Shown in pieces: positions 1 to 15,200 of a DNA stretch of 64,000 bases. Source of the stretch: Bombyx mori (Eukaryota > Arthropoda > Insecta > Lepidoptera > Bombycidae). Both the position numbers and the translations under genes were made by a program. The stretch lies in NCBI RefSeq assembly GCF_030269925.1, contig NC_085129.1, positions 13,879,501 through 13,943,500 of the forward strand, in the 5' to 3' direction. A model generated the notes under the pieces. The model had not been told where the DNA came from and searched no databases. It saw only the letters and a program-made list of their open reading frames with translations. How positions within the stretch are numbered: position 1 is the stretch's first letter; each line of letters begins with the position of its first letter.

Positions 1-632
1 GGCAGACTTTTAGAATATTTCATAACAGTAGTATGTTTGCAATCTTGTACCTGTGATTTAAAGAGGGTTTCTTAAAACTGTCTCATCATGATTTAATTAG
101 ACTGCACAACAAACGAAACCCTGAATTAGGGTCATTAATATTAAATTGATTTTAAAGTCAAAAATAACAATTGGCCTTTGCATTCTTTTAGTGTTATACC
201 AGTGTAGTTAGATTGTAAGTCACTTTTTAATTGACTTGTGCAGTAAAGCAATATTGTATTGCAGTTAAAGCAGTGAGATAGCAATTATATAATACAATAC
301 AATAAAAAAAGACTCCTCTCATGTTTCTGGGAGTGTAATAACTCTCCCATTGTGATATCTATGGGCTCCGATAATCACTACACCAGATAGACACTGAGTC
401 CTATGACCCATCAAAAAGAGAGCAATTGTGATTCTAAACATCATCGGAAAATAAATAAACCAAGGTGGTGGTTGATGGTGGTGGCTAAAATTGGATAGCA
501 CATGAATAACTGTTTTGTTTACTTTTGTACTGGTCCTGCATTAACGGTCTATTGTATACATGCTGTATAATGAAACTGCTGATTGTTTACTGGGTTTATA
601 TTTATTAACAGATAATAATTAATAATTTCCAG

Positions 633-3227
633 ATTCAGACAAAGAAAATTCAAATGAAACACATCAAATTACATGCAACACCACAGACATAAGAAATTAC
701 AAACTAAATATCGAAAAAGAAACAAAAACGAATCTTAAAGAGGCTGATGAATCAATAAATCAAATTGTTAACAAAATGTCACGATTCAATAACATTAAGC
801 TAAATAGTCCAGAACCTTCTTTCATGACATACAATAAATATAAACATAGATTAACGACAACCATCAATTCTCCTATCTTACAAAAGTCTCCATTGTGTAG
901 TACTCCTTTCAAAGAAAAATATCGCAGTCAATCAATTTATAAATTTTCTCCGATACAAACTAATAAGATCAATTGCAACAGTCCAACTTCTGATTCTGTA
1001 ATTGAAGAAAAAAATGACAGTCATACCAGTATTGTGTTTCGTCCAATTGAATTAAGAACTAATGATAGAAAGTCTCTCATGGTAAATAAATCTGAGAATA
1101 TAAATGATGTAACTAAAATAGGATCTGAAGAACAACATAGTTCATCAACTAATGAAATGATTGAACATGAGAAATCAATTAGTTGTGTAAGTAATGAAAA
1201 TAATATGCCAAATGTAGAATTGTGTTTGCTGCATAATACAGAAGTCGAACCATTCTTGGGTTTTCCTATTGGTGTTGAATCTACAATAATAGAGAAATGT
1301 ATTAATTTGGAAACTCAATCAACCACTGTAGTTTTGAATAATATTGGCACAGGTGATTGTAAAGTTGAAGATCAAAAAGATCACAACAGTTATTCAGAGA
1401 ACCTAGAAAAACACGAAAAAAAAGATGATAGTATCTCAATAGATCTTAATGACACTGATGATTGTAAAGTTGAAGATCAAAAATATCACGACATATATTC
1501 AGAGAAGCTTGAAAAAAACGATGATAGTATCTCAATAGATCTTAATGACACTGATGATTGTAAAGTTGAAGATCAAAAATATCACGACATATATTCAGAA
1601 AAGCACGAAAAAAACGATGATAGTATCTCAATAGATCTTATTGACACTGATGATTGTAAAATTGAAGATCAAAAATATTACGATATATATTCAGATAAGC
1701 ACGAAAAAAACGATGATAGTATCTCAATAGATTCTTCAGACAAAGATTCATCATATGACACCTGTAATAGTGAACACTATTCCCAACTTGTTGATGTAAA
1801 AGTAAGTGATGTACAACCAAGAGTAATGATTGAGAAACTGAATGATTCAGTATTCATCAGGTACTATGAGAAAATGCTCAAAAATGATGCATGTGATTCT
1901 GAAAATGAAAACGACAAATCCAGTTACAACACAATAGAGTCGAGTCTAGAAGATATGTCTAAATCATCAAAGTCTGATTCATCTTTTGATGAATATAGTC
2001 AAAATTCAGATGATGCTGTTTCCAATAATAGTAGTTTTTATGGTGAAAATAATGGTGCATATAAGGAAGAACACAGCAACAATGACGATAAAATAAGTTT
2101 TGTTACAACAAGAAAACGAAATGATGTTACAAATGAAAAAATGATTTCAATGTTTGATAATTCTAAAGTTACTGATTGTAGTGATGAACTAGATTTAACT
2201 GTGCTGAGTAATAGAGTTTATTTAAATTTTACTTCTGGTGAATGTGTGAGTACCAGCATAGTAGAAGCTACTATTATAGAATCTGATATGGAGGAGAATA
2301 TTTCTGGTAAACAAAATTTGTATACCAATGATAATAGTTTAGAAAACGAAGTATGTACAGATATTGTCAATAGTAATACTGAAAGTACAAATGAAGTGAC
2401 ACTGTATTCTATTCCAACGAAAATAAATGATTTTGAAATAAACACTAGTAATAATGAACGAAAGTCGTCTATAACAATTAGACGAAAAACTAGACTATCA
2501 AAGAAGACTAAGTCGTTAACTCCCCAAAAAGATGATGAACAAGTAAAATCAGAAATTACTATGAAATATGATATCATCGAAGTGACTTCTAGTGACAATG
2601 CATGTGAAGAACATGGCACTGATGATTCTAATTTCGACAAAAAAGCAGTACAATCAAAACCAAAAAAAGTTTCAAAGATATCTAAAAGACAGAGTAATAG
2701 TAATATTTCTAGAGTAGTTAACAGTGAATCTTCGGATGATTCGGAAGATTTTGTTGAAGAACAAAGACTGATTAGTATTAAAAAAAAAGTAACAAATAGA
2801 TGTACAAGACTGTCAAGAAGAAGTACTATAATTAGTCAACCAGAGAAACCAATTAAAAGTTACATCAAGGTTGAGCATACCAGTTTTTCACTAGATAATA
2901 ATGCTTTACCAGATAATAATGAAAGCAATAAGCATACTAAAAGAGGAAATATACAAATTGATGATGAGAATTCCACATTGGCGACAAGAAGCCTTGGGAT
3001 AACCAGAAAAAGCCGAGATAATATTCAGAGTTCTGATTTTAGTTCAGAAGTAAAACCATGTATAGTACTACAGCCTGGAAAGAAATGGGAACGATCATTA
3101 AGTATTTACAGAAGAATGACAACAATGGATAATTTAGAAAAGTCTATTTTGGATGAATCAATGGATATGAAAGGCAGGAAGTATAGGCAAAGTGTTATCA
3201 GTACAATGGAATTGCAAGAAAGCAGAG
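633..3227 (+). CDS. haspin: Haspin exon 1 in window (disordered N-terminal region)
   Basis: The acceptor is taken at TTTCCAG (626-632). Two bases (AT) complete a codon from an unseen upstream exon, and the frame is open from there through Met 776. The donor is GGTAAAA after 3227, leaving one base (G) that pairs with GG of the next exon. The product is about 860 residues of low complexity, rich in Ser, Asn, Asp, Glu and Lys. Seen inside it: four acidic tandem repeats (1355-1735), basic clusters such as IRRKTRLSKKTK and SKPKKVSKISKRQ that look like nuclear-localisation or DNA-binding patches, and near the end a less biased block, PGKKWERSLSIYRRM, which may be a conserved short motif. Reading past the donor gives only 17 more residues before a stop. 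That would make a truncated protein without a kinase domain if the intron were retained. Confidence 0.85.
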
Positions 3228-6200
3228 GTAAAATTTGCACCCTTTTTTTTATGCAAAATTTAGACCTTTTTTTAGATTAAACAAAAACCTTTGAAACTAA
3301 TTTAAAACTTGACACACCTGTCCAAAGTCAGTGTAATGTCAGGTTTGTTTATAATTTCATCTGAAAATTAAATATATTTTAAAAAATGCGTAACGAAATA
3401 CTGTTTTTGTTTTAGGGCCACTACACAATGAATCCATCAACAGTCGCAGAAGTACATTTGTATCTAAACCAAGCAGATCGACTATAAGTATTCTGAAGGT
3501 TTGTTCAACACTGAAAAATAAATAATGAACTTTAAATTAAAATTAAATATTATGTATGGACTTTTCAGGATCCTAATAGCACGAGAACAAGTTTATGTCC
3601 ATCTACTGCCTGTGATGATCTTAAAGGTGAGACGTAACATTTAAAAAACATTTTGCTGAATAAAAGGTCCGATATTTGTAATTTTAAATGAATCTTGGTA
3701 GTTTATAATTTTTTAATCAAGCAACACTCAGAATATGCTAATTTCATTCCTATTTTACATCTGTCAACTCTCAACTCAACTTTTCACGGAAAAAGACGCG
3801 TCGTTGTCTTTGTCCGAGAAAATAATTTTTATTTTATTTTTAATTTAGTAACCGTGTTGTGATATTCGCTGGTGTTTCAAGATTAATAATAGACATTAAA
3901 AAAACAACTATTATTGTGTGTATTGTGAATAAACTTTTAACGAAAACGAAATTTGAGTGACTGCCATTATCCGTAACGGGATAATAGGTTTTTTTTGACG
4001 GTTTTTTGTTCCGTTAAAAGTGTCCAAAGCCAAGTGCATGCATCTTACCCTGCAATACACAGGTTAGATATTAATAAGTCAGGTATTTCGTATGATATTT
4101 GTTAAATGGCGTGTTGATTGCGAAACGGATTACGCATTGGGGAAAGTTCGTGTCACTTCCTTATATTTTGTATGTGTCATGTTATTAAAAATATTGAATC
4201 GCGTGTGTTCCAGGATTTTTGAGCGACGATTGTGATGATACGATTGTCGGGTTATCAAAACTCTCGCTCGATGATGTGGAACCGGAGATCACCGTTCTAG
4301 GTATACATGATACTTCGAATCGTGTTGCTACAGCTCGAGATTACGTGTTACGTCGATGCAATCAAACGGATGCTATACTATTTGATGAATGCTATCCAGA
4401 CGCGTAAGTAGAAAAATCTGCCTTATTGTGCTATGTAATTGAAATGGAAAAATAATAAAAAAATTAAATCACTAAAACATACTTTCGAATTTAGGTCAGG
4501 CATTCTATTGTTTGTAAACATTTGATCTAATACAGTATGTAGGTATGTGACCTACTTAGCCAATTTAATTATTTGCCAAATATTTTCTTTTTTAATTTAA
4601 AATTTGGCACACAAATTTATGAATATTTAATATAACCTTGTATTTTTTTAAATTGCTCAAGTTTTTATTTATGTGTATATCTACATTTCCTATCACTATG
4701 CAATACTTTTTTGTGATTAATTGACCTTCTCTGTAAATAAATGGCCTCACTCTAGGTGAGCAATAATACAGTCAGAGCTGGTTTAAAGATTTTAGTTTTG
4801 TGATTGTATCTAATTATTTTTTTTAGTGCAATATGTTTTTATATTTTCTATGGAGGGCACACACAAACATTTCTGACTAAGCCATCTCCTTATAGTCTTG
4901 CTCTAATTGTGCCCAAAAAGCAATATTCTACTATAGCAATATATTTTGAAGTATTGCACTTTAAAAAGTGGTTAGTGTTTGGTTAATAAGAGGTTACTTT
5001 TTAATAATGTCAATATCAGTACTAAACACAGGAAACACTGTCATTTACTTCACCATGAAAATAACTTTAACGTATAATCATTTGTATGAAACAGACTTTT
5101 GAAAAACTGTCACAAGATTGGCGAAGGTGTGTACGGGGAAGTATTTCTTTGGCGTGCTCGAGATGGCAGAGCTCGAGTAATGAAAATAGTTCCAATTGCT
5201 GGTCATACCAAGGTCAATGGAGAAGACCAAAAGGACTATCACGAGATTATCTCGGAAATTGTGATTGCTATGTAAGTGTTCAGTTTTTATATATTATTTG
5301 AAAGCTAGTGATGACCAAGCCATGAGTTATACTTCAGTAGGCAGCGGCTTTGCTCTGCCCTTGTCATTGCTGAAGTCCATGGGCGACTGTAACCACTCAC
5401 GATCAGGTGGCCATATGCTCATCTGCATACAAAGGTAATAAAAAAAACCAGTGCCTATTTTTGCGATCCAATAGAAATTCGTTATAGTTTATAACCATTA
5501 TTCAGTACACTTGTGAAATCGAAAGCTGCTTACAAGGTGGGTGGCGAAATTCACATTCTGATGTATCTGACTCCTGAATCTGTTAAATGCTAAGTTGGCC
5601 ATGAATTCATCAAATTAGTGAAAAAAAAAAACAAGTTGAGGCCACTTTACCACATTACCACAAAAGGATCTTATGAATTAAACTGGAGAGTTACAAATTT
5701 GATACAAAATCCAGATGATATGATTAATTTCTAGGGCACACACTAAATGACTCATTGCATCAACAATATATCAGTATAGGACATAAGTACAACATTGACA
5801 TACAGAAGTTGCAATAAATTTATAAAAATACAGCTGACATGAGAGGTTATGTTTCTATAATGATATTGAATAATCATTTCCTGGTAGTGATTGTATGAAT
5901 AATAGTGACTCATTTGCAAATATTTTTAGTTTTTATTTCTTAAGATGGTGATTAGATTAGTCAGTCAATTTTATGTTATTTTAACTGTCTTAATAAACTA
6001 ATGACTGTCTGTCATCTTATATGAAAATTTGTCTTTGATATTATATTTAATGGATATATATATACTTTTGAAGGAAGTCTTGTTAGTTATGAGGTTGCAA
6101 GTTTGAGCCTAGTCTTATGGGCTAAACATGTTTACAGTTCGAATTAAGAATGTTTTCATTTATTTCTGCTAAATATGGCCTAGAATGATATTGGCTACAA

Positions 6201-9200
6201 AAATAGGTCAATCTATGCTGAGATGTTCTCTAGGACGGACTGAACATACAACACATCAGCTTACACACATAATATCAGATAACTTATAAAATGAATATTT
6301 TGAGCAATCAAGGGTTTACCATAAGATTGTTTAAATGTTTGTTCCGACATAAATTTTGATTAATCTCAATTGTTTTCTTTGGCTATATTAATTACATAAA
6401 TGGGTCACAACCCTCTTGATTAAAAGCGAATTTTTATGCCAAAGTTCTATAGTTAACAAAATAGCAATACTAATAAAATTAAAAGAAATGAAATTCTAAA
6501 ATATGTATTTTCACAGGGAATTGAGCGCCCTGCGCGCTCCCATAGCCGATATCGAACGACATTTTGACGAAGGGAATGATACTGACGCTTTGGATCTACA
6601 TGCTATAGGCAATGCAACGGATGTTTTTAATCAGGTAAGTTTTTAAATCTGTTTTAAGAATTCATTTATGAATAAAATAGTGACTATTTTGTAATTGTAA
6701 AGGGTACCCAGGAAGATCTGTAAATATGTTCTTTGCCATGTAGTGAGGTTTATCCAAGGCTGAGCCTTTTGAGCTCACCCACTAGGCAAACTCAGAATAG
6801 CCCTGAGAGGTTGCTCGTAGCAAGAGGGGCCATAAATAATACCAATTATTTTTTCTAATAGATTTTTCTATTGTTGTTGAGAGATGCTTAAATCCCACTA
6901 ATCACATTTTCAAGATAATTTTGTATATATTCAAGCTCTAACATTCGGCTGGTGGGTCTGCCCAGCAATTACACCCACTCGATGGAAGGTCTTTCTTTGT
7001 TATTACTCCCCAAACATTTTTCTTAGAAACTATTTAGACTTTACTTATGTGATTGCTTCAAAGACATTTTTTTTATCATTCGTCTAAAAATCACAGTCCA
7101 AAGGTCGAGATCCCAAATAAGAGCTACGACACTACACACAGCTCACACGATGTTGATCATTCATTTATATTATTTAAGGTAAATACGACCTTATACTTCT
7201 ATTGTCTAGGAGTGTCATTGGCTTTTGTAACGTCGACAGAAGAATATACGCAGTACAACTAGGAAGCGTTTTCATTGTAACGCGCAATAGAAACTATTGA
7301 ATACATTGATAAAGTTAATAAATCAATGTGTTTACATTGTCTCACCATTGACTAGTGAAAAACACAAACATTTTTCGTTTTCCGAGGCGAATCTGTCTTA
7401 TCAATTCGGATGATTTTTATTTTATATTGCCATACTAGGCAGACTAGCGAACGGCCCACCTGATGGTGAGTGGTTACTGTCGCCCATGGACTTCAACAAT
7501 GCTGGGGACAGACACACCGTAAATTTATTATGGTTCATTATGAAACCAAGCAGGGGCGCTTAGGTATCATGAATACTTTACCAGCGATTCGGAATCCGGT
7601 CTCACCATAGAAGAGTCGGGAGGAAACTGAGGGATTTCTTCCCTTTTAAATATATCTATATCAATCAGTATTTGTGATTAGAAAAAATAGTTTATAGATT
7701 TATTTATAATTTATTTTACGGTTTTATTACAGTATTTCCGACGGTTCGAATACTTTACAGTTTCTTTGAATCAACGTCGCAAATGATATAATGACAGTTA
7801 TAATAAACGCGTCAATAAACCGTTATAAAAAGTGTGTGTTTGAAAACCACAATCGGTAATAGATTGATGATTATTAAAATAGAATTTGTTTGTCGATATG
7901 AACGTGGACGGGCAAAATTTACGTCTAAATTTCTGTAGACTGTTACAATAGTATATAGAAAAGCATCGAAAATAGTAGACATGTTTTTTTCTTTTTAAAT
8001 ATACCCTCATTGTTTGTTATGCATACTTTAGGACTAATAAAAATATTTAACACGAATCCTATGTCGATCAATTTCAAAAACTCCTAGGCCCCGACGTTCT
8101 GTTTTATTATTTTGACTCAAAAGAGAAATATTTTATACATGCTCCGATAGCGCGTTCCTTAAATTCGGGACGTTTGTATAGATAGACGTAAAAAAAACCA
8201 GGTAGAAGAAATAACATTTATAGTTGTGAAGGCGCTCGGTTTTGTATAGATGGCAGGTAGCCATTTTTTTTTGTATATAAACTCATTTGTAAACGTCGAG
8301 AAAGAGGTTAATGCGGTTTAGAAACTTTTTGCCTATGATTCGTAAATTCTTTGATAAATTATTTTCAAAGCCCGTCTGATTTTAAACTTAGAACATTGAG
8401 ATACGAGTTCGATAGCTCAATCTTGTAATATCAACTGTGCAATCCTTAAACGGGTTTCGTCTTAATGCTTCTGATGAATCCGTCAGGATTGTGATATATT
8501 CATGAGGTTTCACTGCACACCTTAGGACAAGTTCGCGTTTCTTTTGTATTTTTTATTTAATTGCGGAGGCTTGTGGTGAATTTTAAGCGGTAGGCAGCGG
8601 CCTGGCTCTGCCCCTGGCATTGCTGAGGTCCATGGGCGACGATAACCATTCACCATCAAGCGGAAGCCTATAAGGACAATAAAACAATAATATTTCTTTT
8701 TGTTTGGAAATAACTGTACTAGATTTACGATCATGGTGTAGTCGCAATAATGGAGCCAATACACTAAGGTCATGGATATTATTTATCTCGCACATAAAGA
8801 TGGGCATTCAAAACTTTTTATTAATTCAGGTTGGTGAATGAGCCCATTGCCTTATCTTGCGTAAAGTTGCTACCGAAGCCTATAGACATAAAAAAAAACT
8901 CGCTCCGTAAGTTTTGGAATAACTGCTCGATTTCTCATCAAAACTATGAAACGTAATATTTCAATGTAAACACTATTTTTAATAATGACTAGCTGTATCT
9001 GTCCGCTTCGCTGGGCATTTGAAATTAACAATAATATTTCTCACCCCCACAAATATTCTCATCATTAACGCCCCCGCAACTGGTGTAGGGAGTCCAACAC
9101 TCATATGAATATTAGCCTATCCATTAAGTGCATGTATTTTCTACATGGATACCAAGTTTCAAGTCAATCAGATGCATGGTTCAGTAGTTATAACGGAACA

Positions 9201-12200
9201 TCCGTAAAAATCACTGTTGATTTGTATATTAGTATAAATAGCTAAATTCTGGAAAATGGATGCGACTGACTACTTAAAGCTAATGTTTTAGTTTTGCTTT
9301 CTTTTCATAATATAACAATTGTGCTTCTCAGATTAAATTCTCTGAATATTAGACTTTAGGCCTCAGGAGCTAATTGAGATGAATGTGTATAATTAAAATT
9401 TGCGACAGTAATGGGAACGTTGTAACTCGACCAACTAACCCAGTAACCTAGACTAGTGGGAATTAATAAGTAAATGTATATGTATGATGTAAATCTGTGT
9501 TGGTTTATCGTTAGATTACACCATGCGATACGATCAGGCTTGCGATCAGATAAATCGTTTAATACGTGTCGACGCGTTATAACCGGTCTTTGCCAAAACA
9601 CACTCGCAGATTTTATGATAAAAAAAAACGAATAACAAAGGAAAAAAACAGATCATTATTAATTCAAATAAACTAATGCGCTCCGATTTGACGTCAATAA
9701 CATTCATGTTGATGTTAGAATTTCAGCGAGAGTATTACTCACGCGTGCTCGGAATTGTCAACGGTTAAGGTCGTCCGAGTCATTTACGTGGAAAATATCG
9801 TTTCCTAGAACTGTAAATTCTCAAAACTTGTTTTTTTTTTATATTTATTTTTCGTATTCCTTTCACCGTTTACTACTAAAATCATAATGCGGTCTTAGGA
9901 TGATTAATGCAACTTTTTTTTAATATTACCTATATGGATGAGTAGAATGGAGGTTTTTTTTTTACCATAGTTAACCTCGTTTTGGGTTCGAATTGTTTAA
10001 TCGATTTCAAACTAACTTCCAATAAAAGACTGTATCGGATGAGAAGAAATATATTATGTACAATAAAACTGGTGATAGGACCTCTTGAGTCCGCACGGGT
10101 ACCACCACCCCACCTATTTCTGCCGTGAAGCAGTAATGCGTTTCGGTTTGAAGGGTGGGGCGGCCGTTGTAACTATACTGAGACCTTGGAACTTATATAT
10201 CAAGGTGGGTGGCGCATTTGCGTTGTAGATGTCTATGGGTTCCGGTTACCACTTAACACCAGATGGGCTGTGAGCTCGTCCACCTATCTAAGCAATAAAA
10301 AAAGGTATATAAATTATTAAACTTTCGTAGCCTTTCAAAACGGCTGGATATCAGTGACAATAAGATTCAGACATTACGAACAGATACAATAAAAGACAAT
10401 GAATGCACTGTTTGTAATAGATCTGGTATTACTCAAGTTAATGCGACGTAAATACTTAATTTGTTGAGCCGTCTGATTGTCTGTCGTAAACAAACCAATC
10501 GTATGTTAGATAAGCTAATTCTAGTGTAAGTACAACGTCCTATATTCGTATCTCACCGACGTATGACATACGAACATAAACTATATCTTATATCTTTAAA
10601 CGAGCAATTCTTGTATATATATTTATAATCTGTATCTCGGAAATGGCTTCAACGATTTTCATAAAATTTACTATACAGGGGATTTCGGGGGCGATAAATC
10701 GATCTAGCTACGATTTATTTTCAGAAAATGTTGTTTTATTCGTGTTCTCAATAATCAACTTTATCGATAATCAACTTAAACATAAATTTATTTATTTTTA
10801 TTGAAAGAAAATAACAAATAATATAATATCAATATGTAATTCGCATTTAAATATAAATTCTAAAAAACACAATTTATCAACAACAAAAAAATACCAACCA
10901 AAGCTCGGTCATCCTCTAGTAGGTACTAATACGTAGGTATACTTCACCGATATATATTTTTGTTTCCCTACCTATTCGCTGGTAGACTCACTTCCTCCGT
11001 ACATCGTGTTCTTCAGTGCTGAGGGTCGTGAACTTTACGGAGCACTTGTTAGGACTATGTTCCTCCATTCCTTCCTGTCCTCCGCGTAGTGGATTGATCA
11101 CTGGGTCACACAGCGACATTGATGCTGGAGTTTAAAGTCGTCTTAATCTGATCGGACCACCGCTGGTAGCAGTGGTAGCCTAGGAGGGTTGAATTTTAAT
11201 TGAATGCAAAATGATTGTTCCACATATTTAAATTTATTTAAAAAACGTGTATTTACATATCTTTATTATATTTTACTAATCGCTCATAAGTAATCTAAGA
11301 AGAGCTGCAAATTTTCCAAATTTTTTAATGTTAAAAGAGTTTCTTATAATACGAGTATATATGTACTTTTTTCCCTACCTAAGCTGGTAGCCTTGAGAGG
11401 CTATGCCAGCGTAACCGAGCGAATAGGTGAGCTTTCGAGCTCAACTTGGGAGAATTTACTAACACTTGCCCTAGCAAAAACAGCGCTTTGCACAATCTAT
11501 CTCCGAATCGTAGTCGCGACCCACTGAGAAGATTCGGCAATAAACTCAGTTGGTTTCACCAATAACACGGATCATGATATAATAAATGTACTCTATATTT
11601 TTTAAGGTATTGTATGACCTGGTAACTAAGACCTTTAGATCATGTCTTATTTTAATTATTTATATTCCAAATTTTTTGAAAAATGATAATATGAATTGGA
11701 ATGGAATGAAATAAAGATGATTAATTTGAGACATTAATCAACTGGGATGAAATTAAATGAAATGAGATGAGATGATATGCGATGAAATATAATTTCAGTA
11801 AAATGGTGGTCATTTACTGAGATTTTTTCAGTGGACTTTTTGGAGGATCCCGAGAAGTTACGTCCAGCGGCTTTGTTACATTTTCCCACATTTGTGCACT
11901 TTCACATATTTTATATTAAAGTTAATAAACCACCGTTATTACAGATTCAAACCTGATGAAACACTAAATAGATAAAATAAAACAAATCACACAACTTCAC
12001 TCCTCGCCTTCCCGCCAAAAAGTCCATCTACTCTATAAATTTGAGTTGCGACACACAATCGCAATCGATCATTATGTTTTATTCTTTTTTAAGATAGTAA
12101 CGTACGTAAAGTTGAATGCTCACGGTCGTGACACCGCTAGCAAAGTGTTTGCAAACGATCTAATTACTTTTCATTTAATGAAAATATATTTATCGCTAAT

Positions 12201-15200
12201 AAAAGCTATCTAAAAATGTTTCGCAAATAATCAGTTGGTTCCAAAGAAAAATGTCTGAATAATGAGTTTTATTATTCGGGGAGTGTCTTTGTGATAACAT
12301 GAGAATCGGCGGAGCTTCAGACATAAACGACCGAAAGTTTATCGAACTATATCTACATGCGGTACGGCAACTATTGCCCGTTTGTTTGTCCAGATAATAT
12401 TATGACAATTAGTTCAGTCAATATTATTTCTGTAGTTTAAGTCATTAACGTTGATACGACTTCGGAACTTCCATTTGTTTTAGTATTGCGTTTCTTGTCA
12501 CATTCAATTACTTTTAAACGAATGAATTTTTATTTAATAACTATATTTTAATAATTAATGGAACTGTAATTTATTATTGATTATCAAAATAAGATGGCAG
12601 ATTTTTTTCCTCCTTGAAACTTCTGTTATATATTTTTTGTAATTCACATTATATCTTTATAAATTATAGCCTATGTGTTATTCTGATGTGTCAGATATAT
12701 GCTTGTAAAGTTTCATCAAAATCCATCAAGTAGTTTTTGCGTGAAAGAGTAAGAAACATACATCCATACATTCTTAAAAATTTCGCGTATATAATATTAG
12801 TAGGATCAGTAGGATTGTACGAAAGTATTATCTCAATAGCAAGGCGGAAATAATAATGTTTGTCCCCCGATTGGAACAGTGTGACTGGGCCGCCTAATTG
12901 GGGACCCGTAACCTTTATCAATAGATAGGCTAAGAGCTCTGATATAATTTAGACTTTTAGACGAGTGTTTCACGGTTCACTGGGTCAGATCACGAGGCAT
13001 TACGGTAAATGTGCAACTAATAATATGATATGATAATTATCGATACGTCACCGCACCAGTAAATACTCGATTGTATTAATGTATGATTTAAATTCGAGCA
13101 AGGTGTTAAATTTACCTTGAAGCATTTGTACCTAATTACGCATGTAATATAGTTATGAAACCTTTTAGAATTTATGATTGCACTATCTCATAATTATTTC
13201 GGTTAATAAGTTAACTATTTCATACGATTGTGTATTTATGTTCTAGCTAAAAAAACGTATCTTATAATTCATTTGTAGGTATGTTTTTGACCTCGAGAAA
13301 TGTAATATATAAAAATGAATACTTGTGAGTTTTTTCGTTTGCGTTCTATACGAATGGACGTCGTTTATTCAAACGAATTGAACTTGCACAGTTTCTGGTA
13401 TTACCACGTATGAGTTATGTTATAAGTATCATTGGCTATGGGTGCGATACATAGGCCACGCGTGATTTGTTATAGATGGGTCAATTTGAATCGCTGTGAG
13501 GAATTGTTTGAGATTATCCCATCATCTCGTTTTTACCATTACACCCTCCGCAACCGGAGTAGAGTTGACCCATACTACCTGGAGCCATTGTGTGCATCCA
13601 CAATGCGTTTCCAAAGATCCTTTTTGCCACGTACAATCCGGCTTTGGAATGAGCTCCCCTTGACGGTGCGCTATGAAATGTCCTTCTTCAAACGAGACTT
13701 GTGGAGAGTACTTAGCGGTAGGCAGCGGCTTGACTCTGCCCCTGGCATTGCTGATGTCCATGGGTGACATCATCAGGTGGGCCGTATGCTCGTCTGTCTA
13801 CAAAGGCAAAAAAACTAATGGGAAAATACATTTACCTAAGTTGAAAACGGTTTTTGAGGATTTTCTGTTTCCTGATACTGAGATTATAGTATTCTTTTAG
13901 TAGTCTCGTAAACGATTACAAAGTATTATACACACTTTAGTTTGCATTTTATTGCCATTAAGGCTTATACGAACACCTGGTCGTTGGTATGTTACTATAC
14001 TACAATAGTTATGACTATGATCGCGTATTAGCTTAAAACCGGTTAACCTATTTATTTATTCCTAAGAAATATCTCTTGCAGTATTTCCTTATATTTTACT
14101 TTTAAAACAACCTCTTTATTTATTCATGCAAATTTAAACAGACTGTGACGTCAAATGATCTTATAAATCTCTAGTTAATAAGTATTGAATGACGTTGAAT
14201 CAAATATATTTTTCCCAGTAATTTATGTGATAAAAAATATGTGATTCTTGTAATTTCAAACCGGTGTGTGACGCATTCTACCTACGTGTGACAAACATGA
14301 TGTTACACAAGATTTTTATTGATATTAGAGATTCAGTATTCCCCTAAATTGGCCTAAATGGTCTAAAAGTTCAATGTTCGGACCTTGTATAATTGGTTTT
14401 TACGGGCCAATTTGTTTGGTTTTCGAATAACCTGAGCTTAGTTGGTTTTATGCGTGTCGAAAACACAGAATTCGCACCTTTGCATATTTTAAATAATGAC
14501 ACCCTAATTCTACTTCGAAGCGTAAGACCTTAGGTCTAAAAGCACTCAGTAACACACATTGTGTTAAGTTTTAACTTTAGCTGATAATAATAAAAATAAT
14601 AAAGAAGAAAATATTAAATTCGTTGTCAAATTACATTATTTGGTCTCCATATTCAAATTCATTCTAAAGTACAAAACGATCTGACGTTTAAGAATGAAAC
14701 CATTGACCTTGGATAATGCGAAACTCATATGCAAAAATGTCAGATAGACGTTTTCAGGGCTTAGAGACCCCGCAAGCATTAGACATTGGTACACAATGAT
14801 CAGTAATAATATCAGATTTGTTTGATAATAAACAAAACAACGCTAGAATTATTGTATAGTGTGTTTCAATCGAAGACTATTTTCCGCGCACCGTGAACAG
14901 CACCATATTTTTTCCTCCACCATTAATGAAGGAATGAATGAATGAATCATTCATTCCTTCATTAATAAATTTATTAAATACTAGCTGACCTGGCAGACTT
15001 CGTAGTGCCTCAATCGATAAATAAAAGACCTAAACTTTTGTACAAAATAAACTTAAAACAAACAAAAGCAATCCGTCCGACAGGGGGACACATCAAAGGA
15101 AAAACAAAATTGTTATTTTTATTTAATTCCGAGCATTTTTATATTTATCTACCTTTTAAACCTTCTCTGGACTTCCACAAATAATTCAAGACTAAAATTA

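Noticed and set aside
2218..2640. 140-codon open frame on the minus strand
   Set aside because: It lies wholly inside haspin exon 1 and is an antisense shadow of its Ser/Asp-rich codons.
5086..5301. 71-codon frame over haspin exon 5
   Set aside because: Wrong frame: the splice-joined frame gives the kinase glycine loop and ATP-binding lysine.
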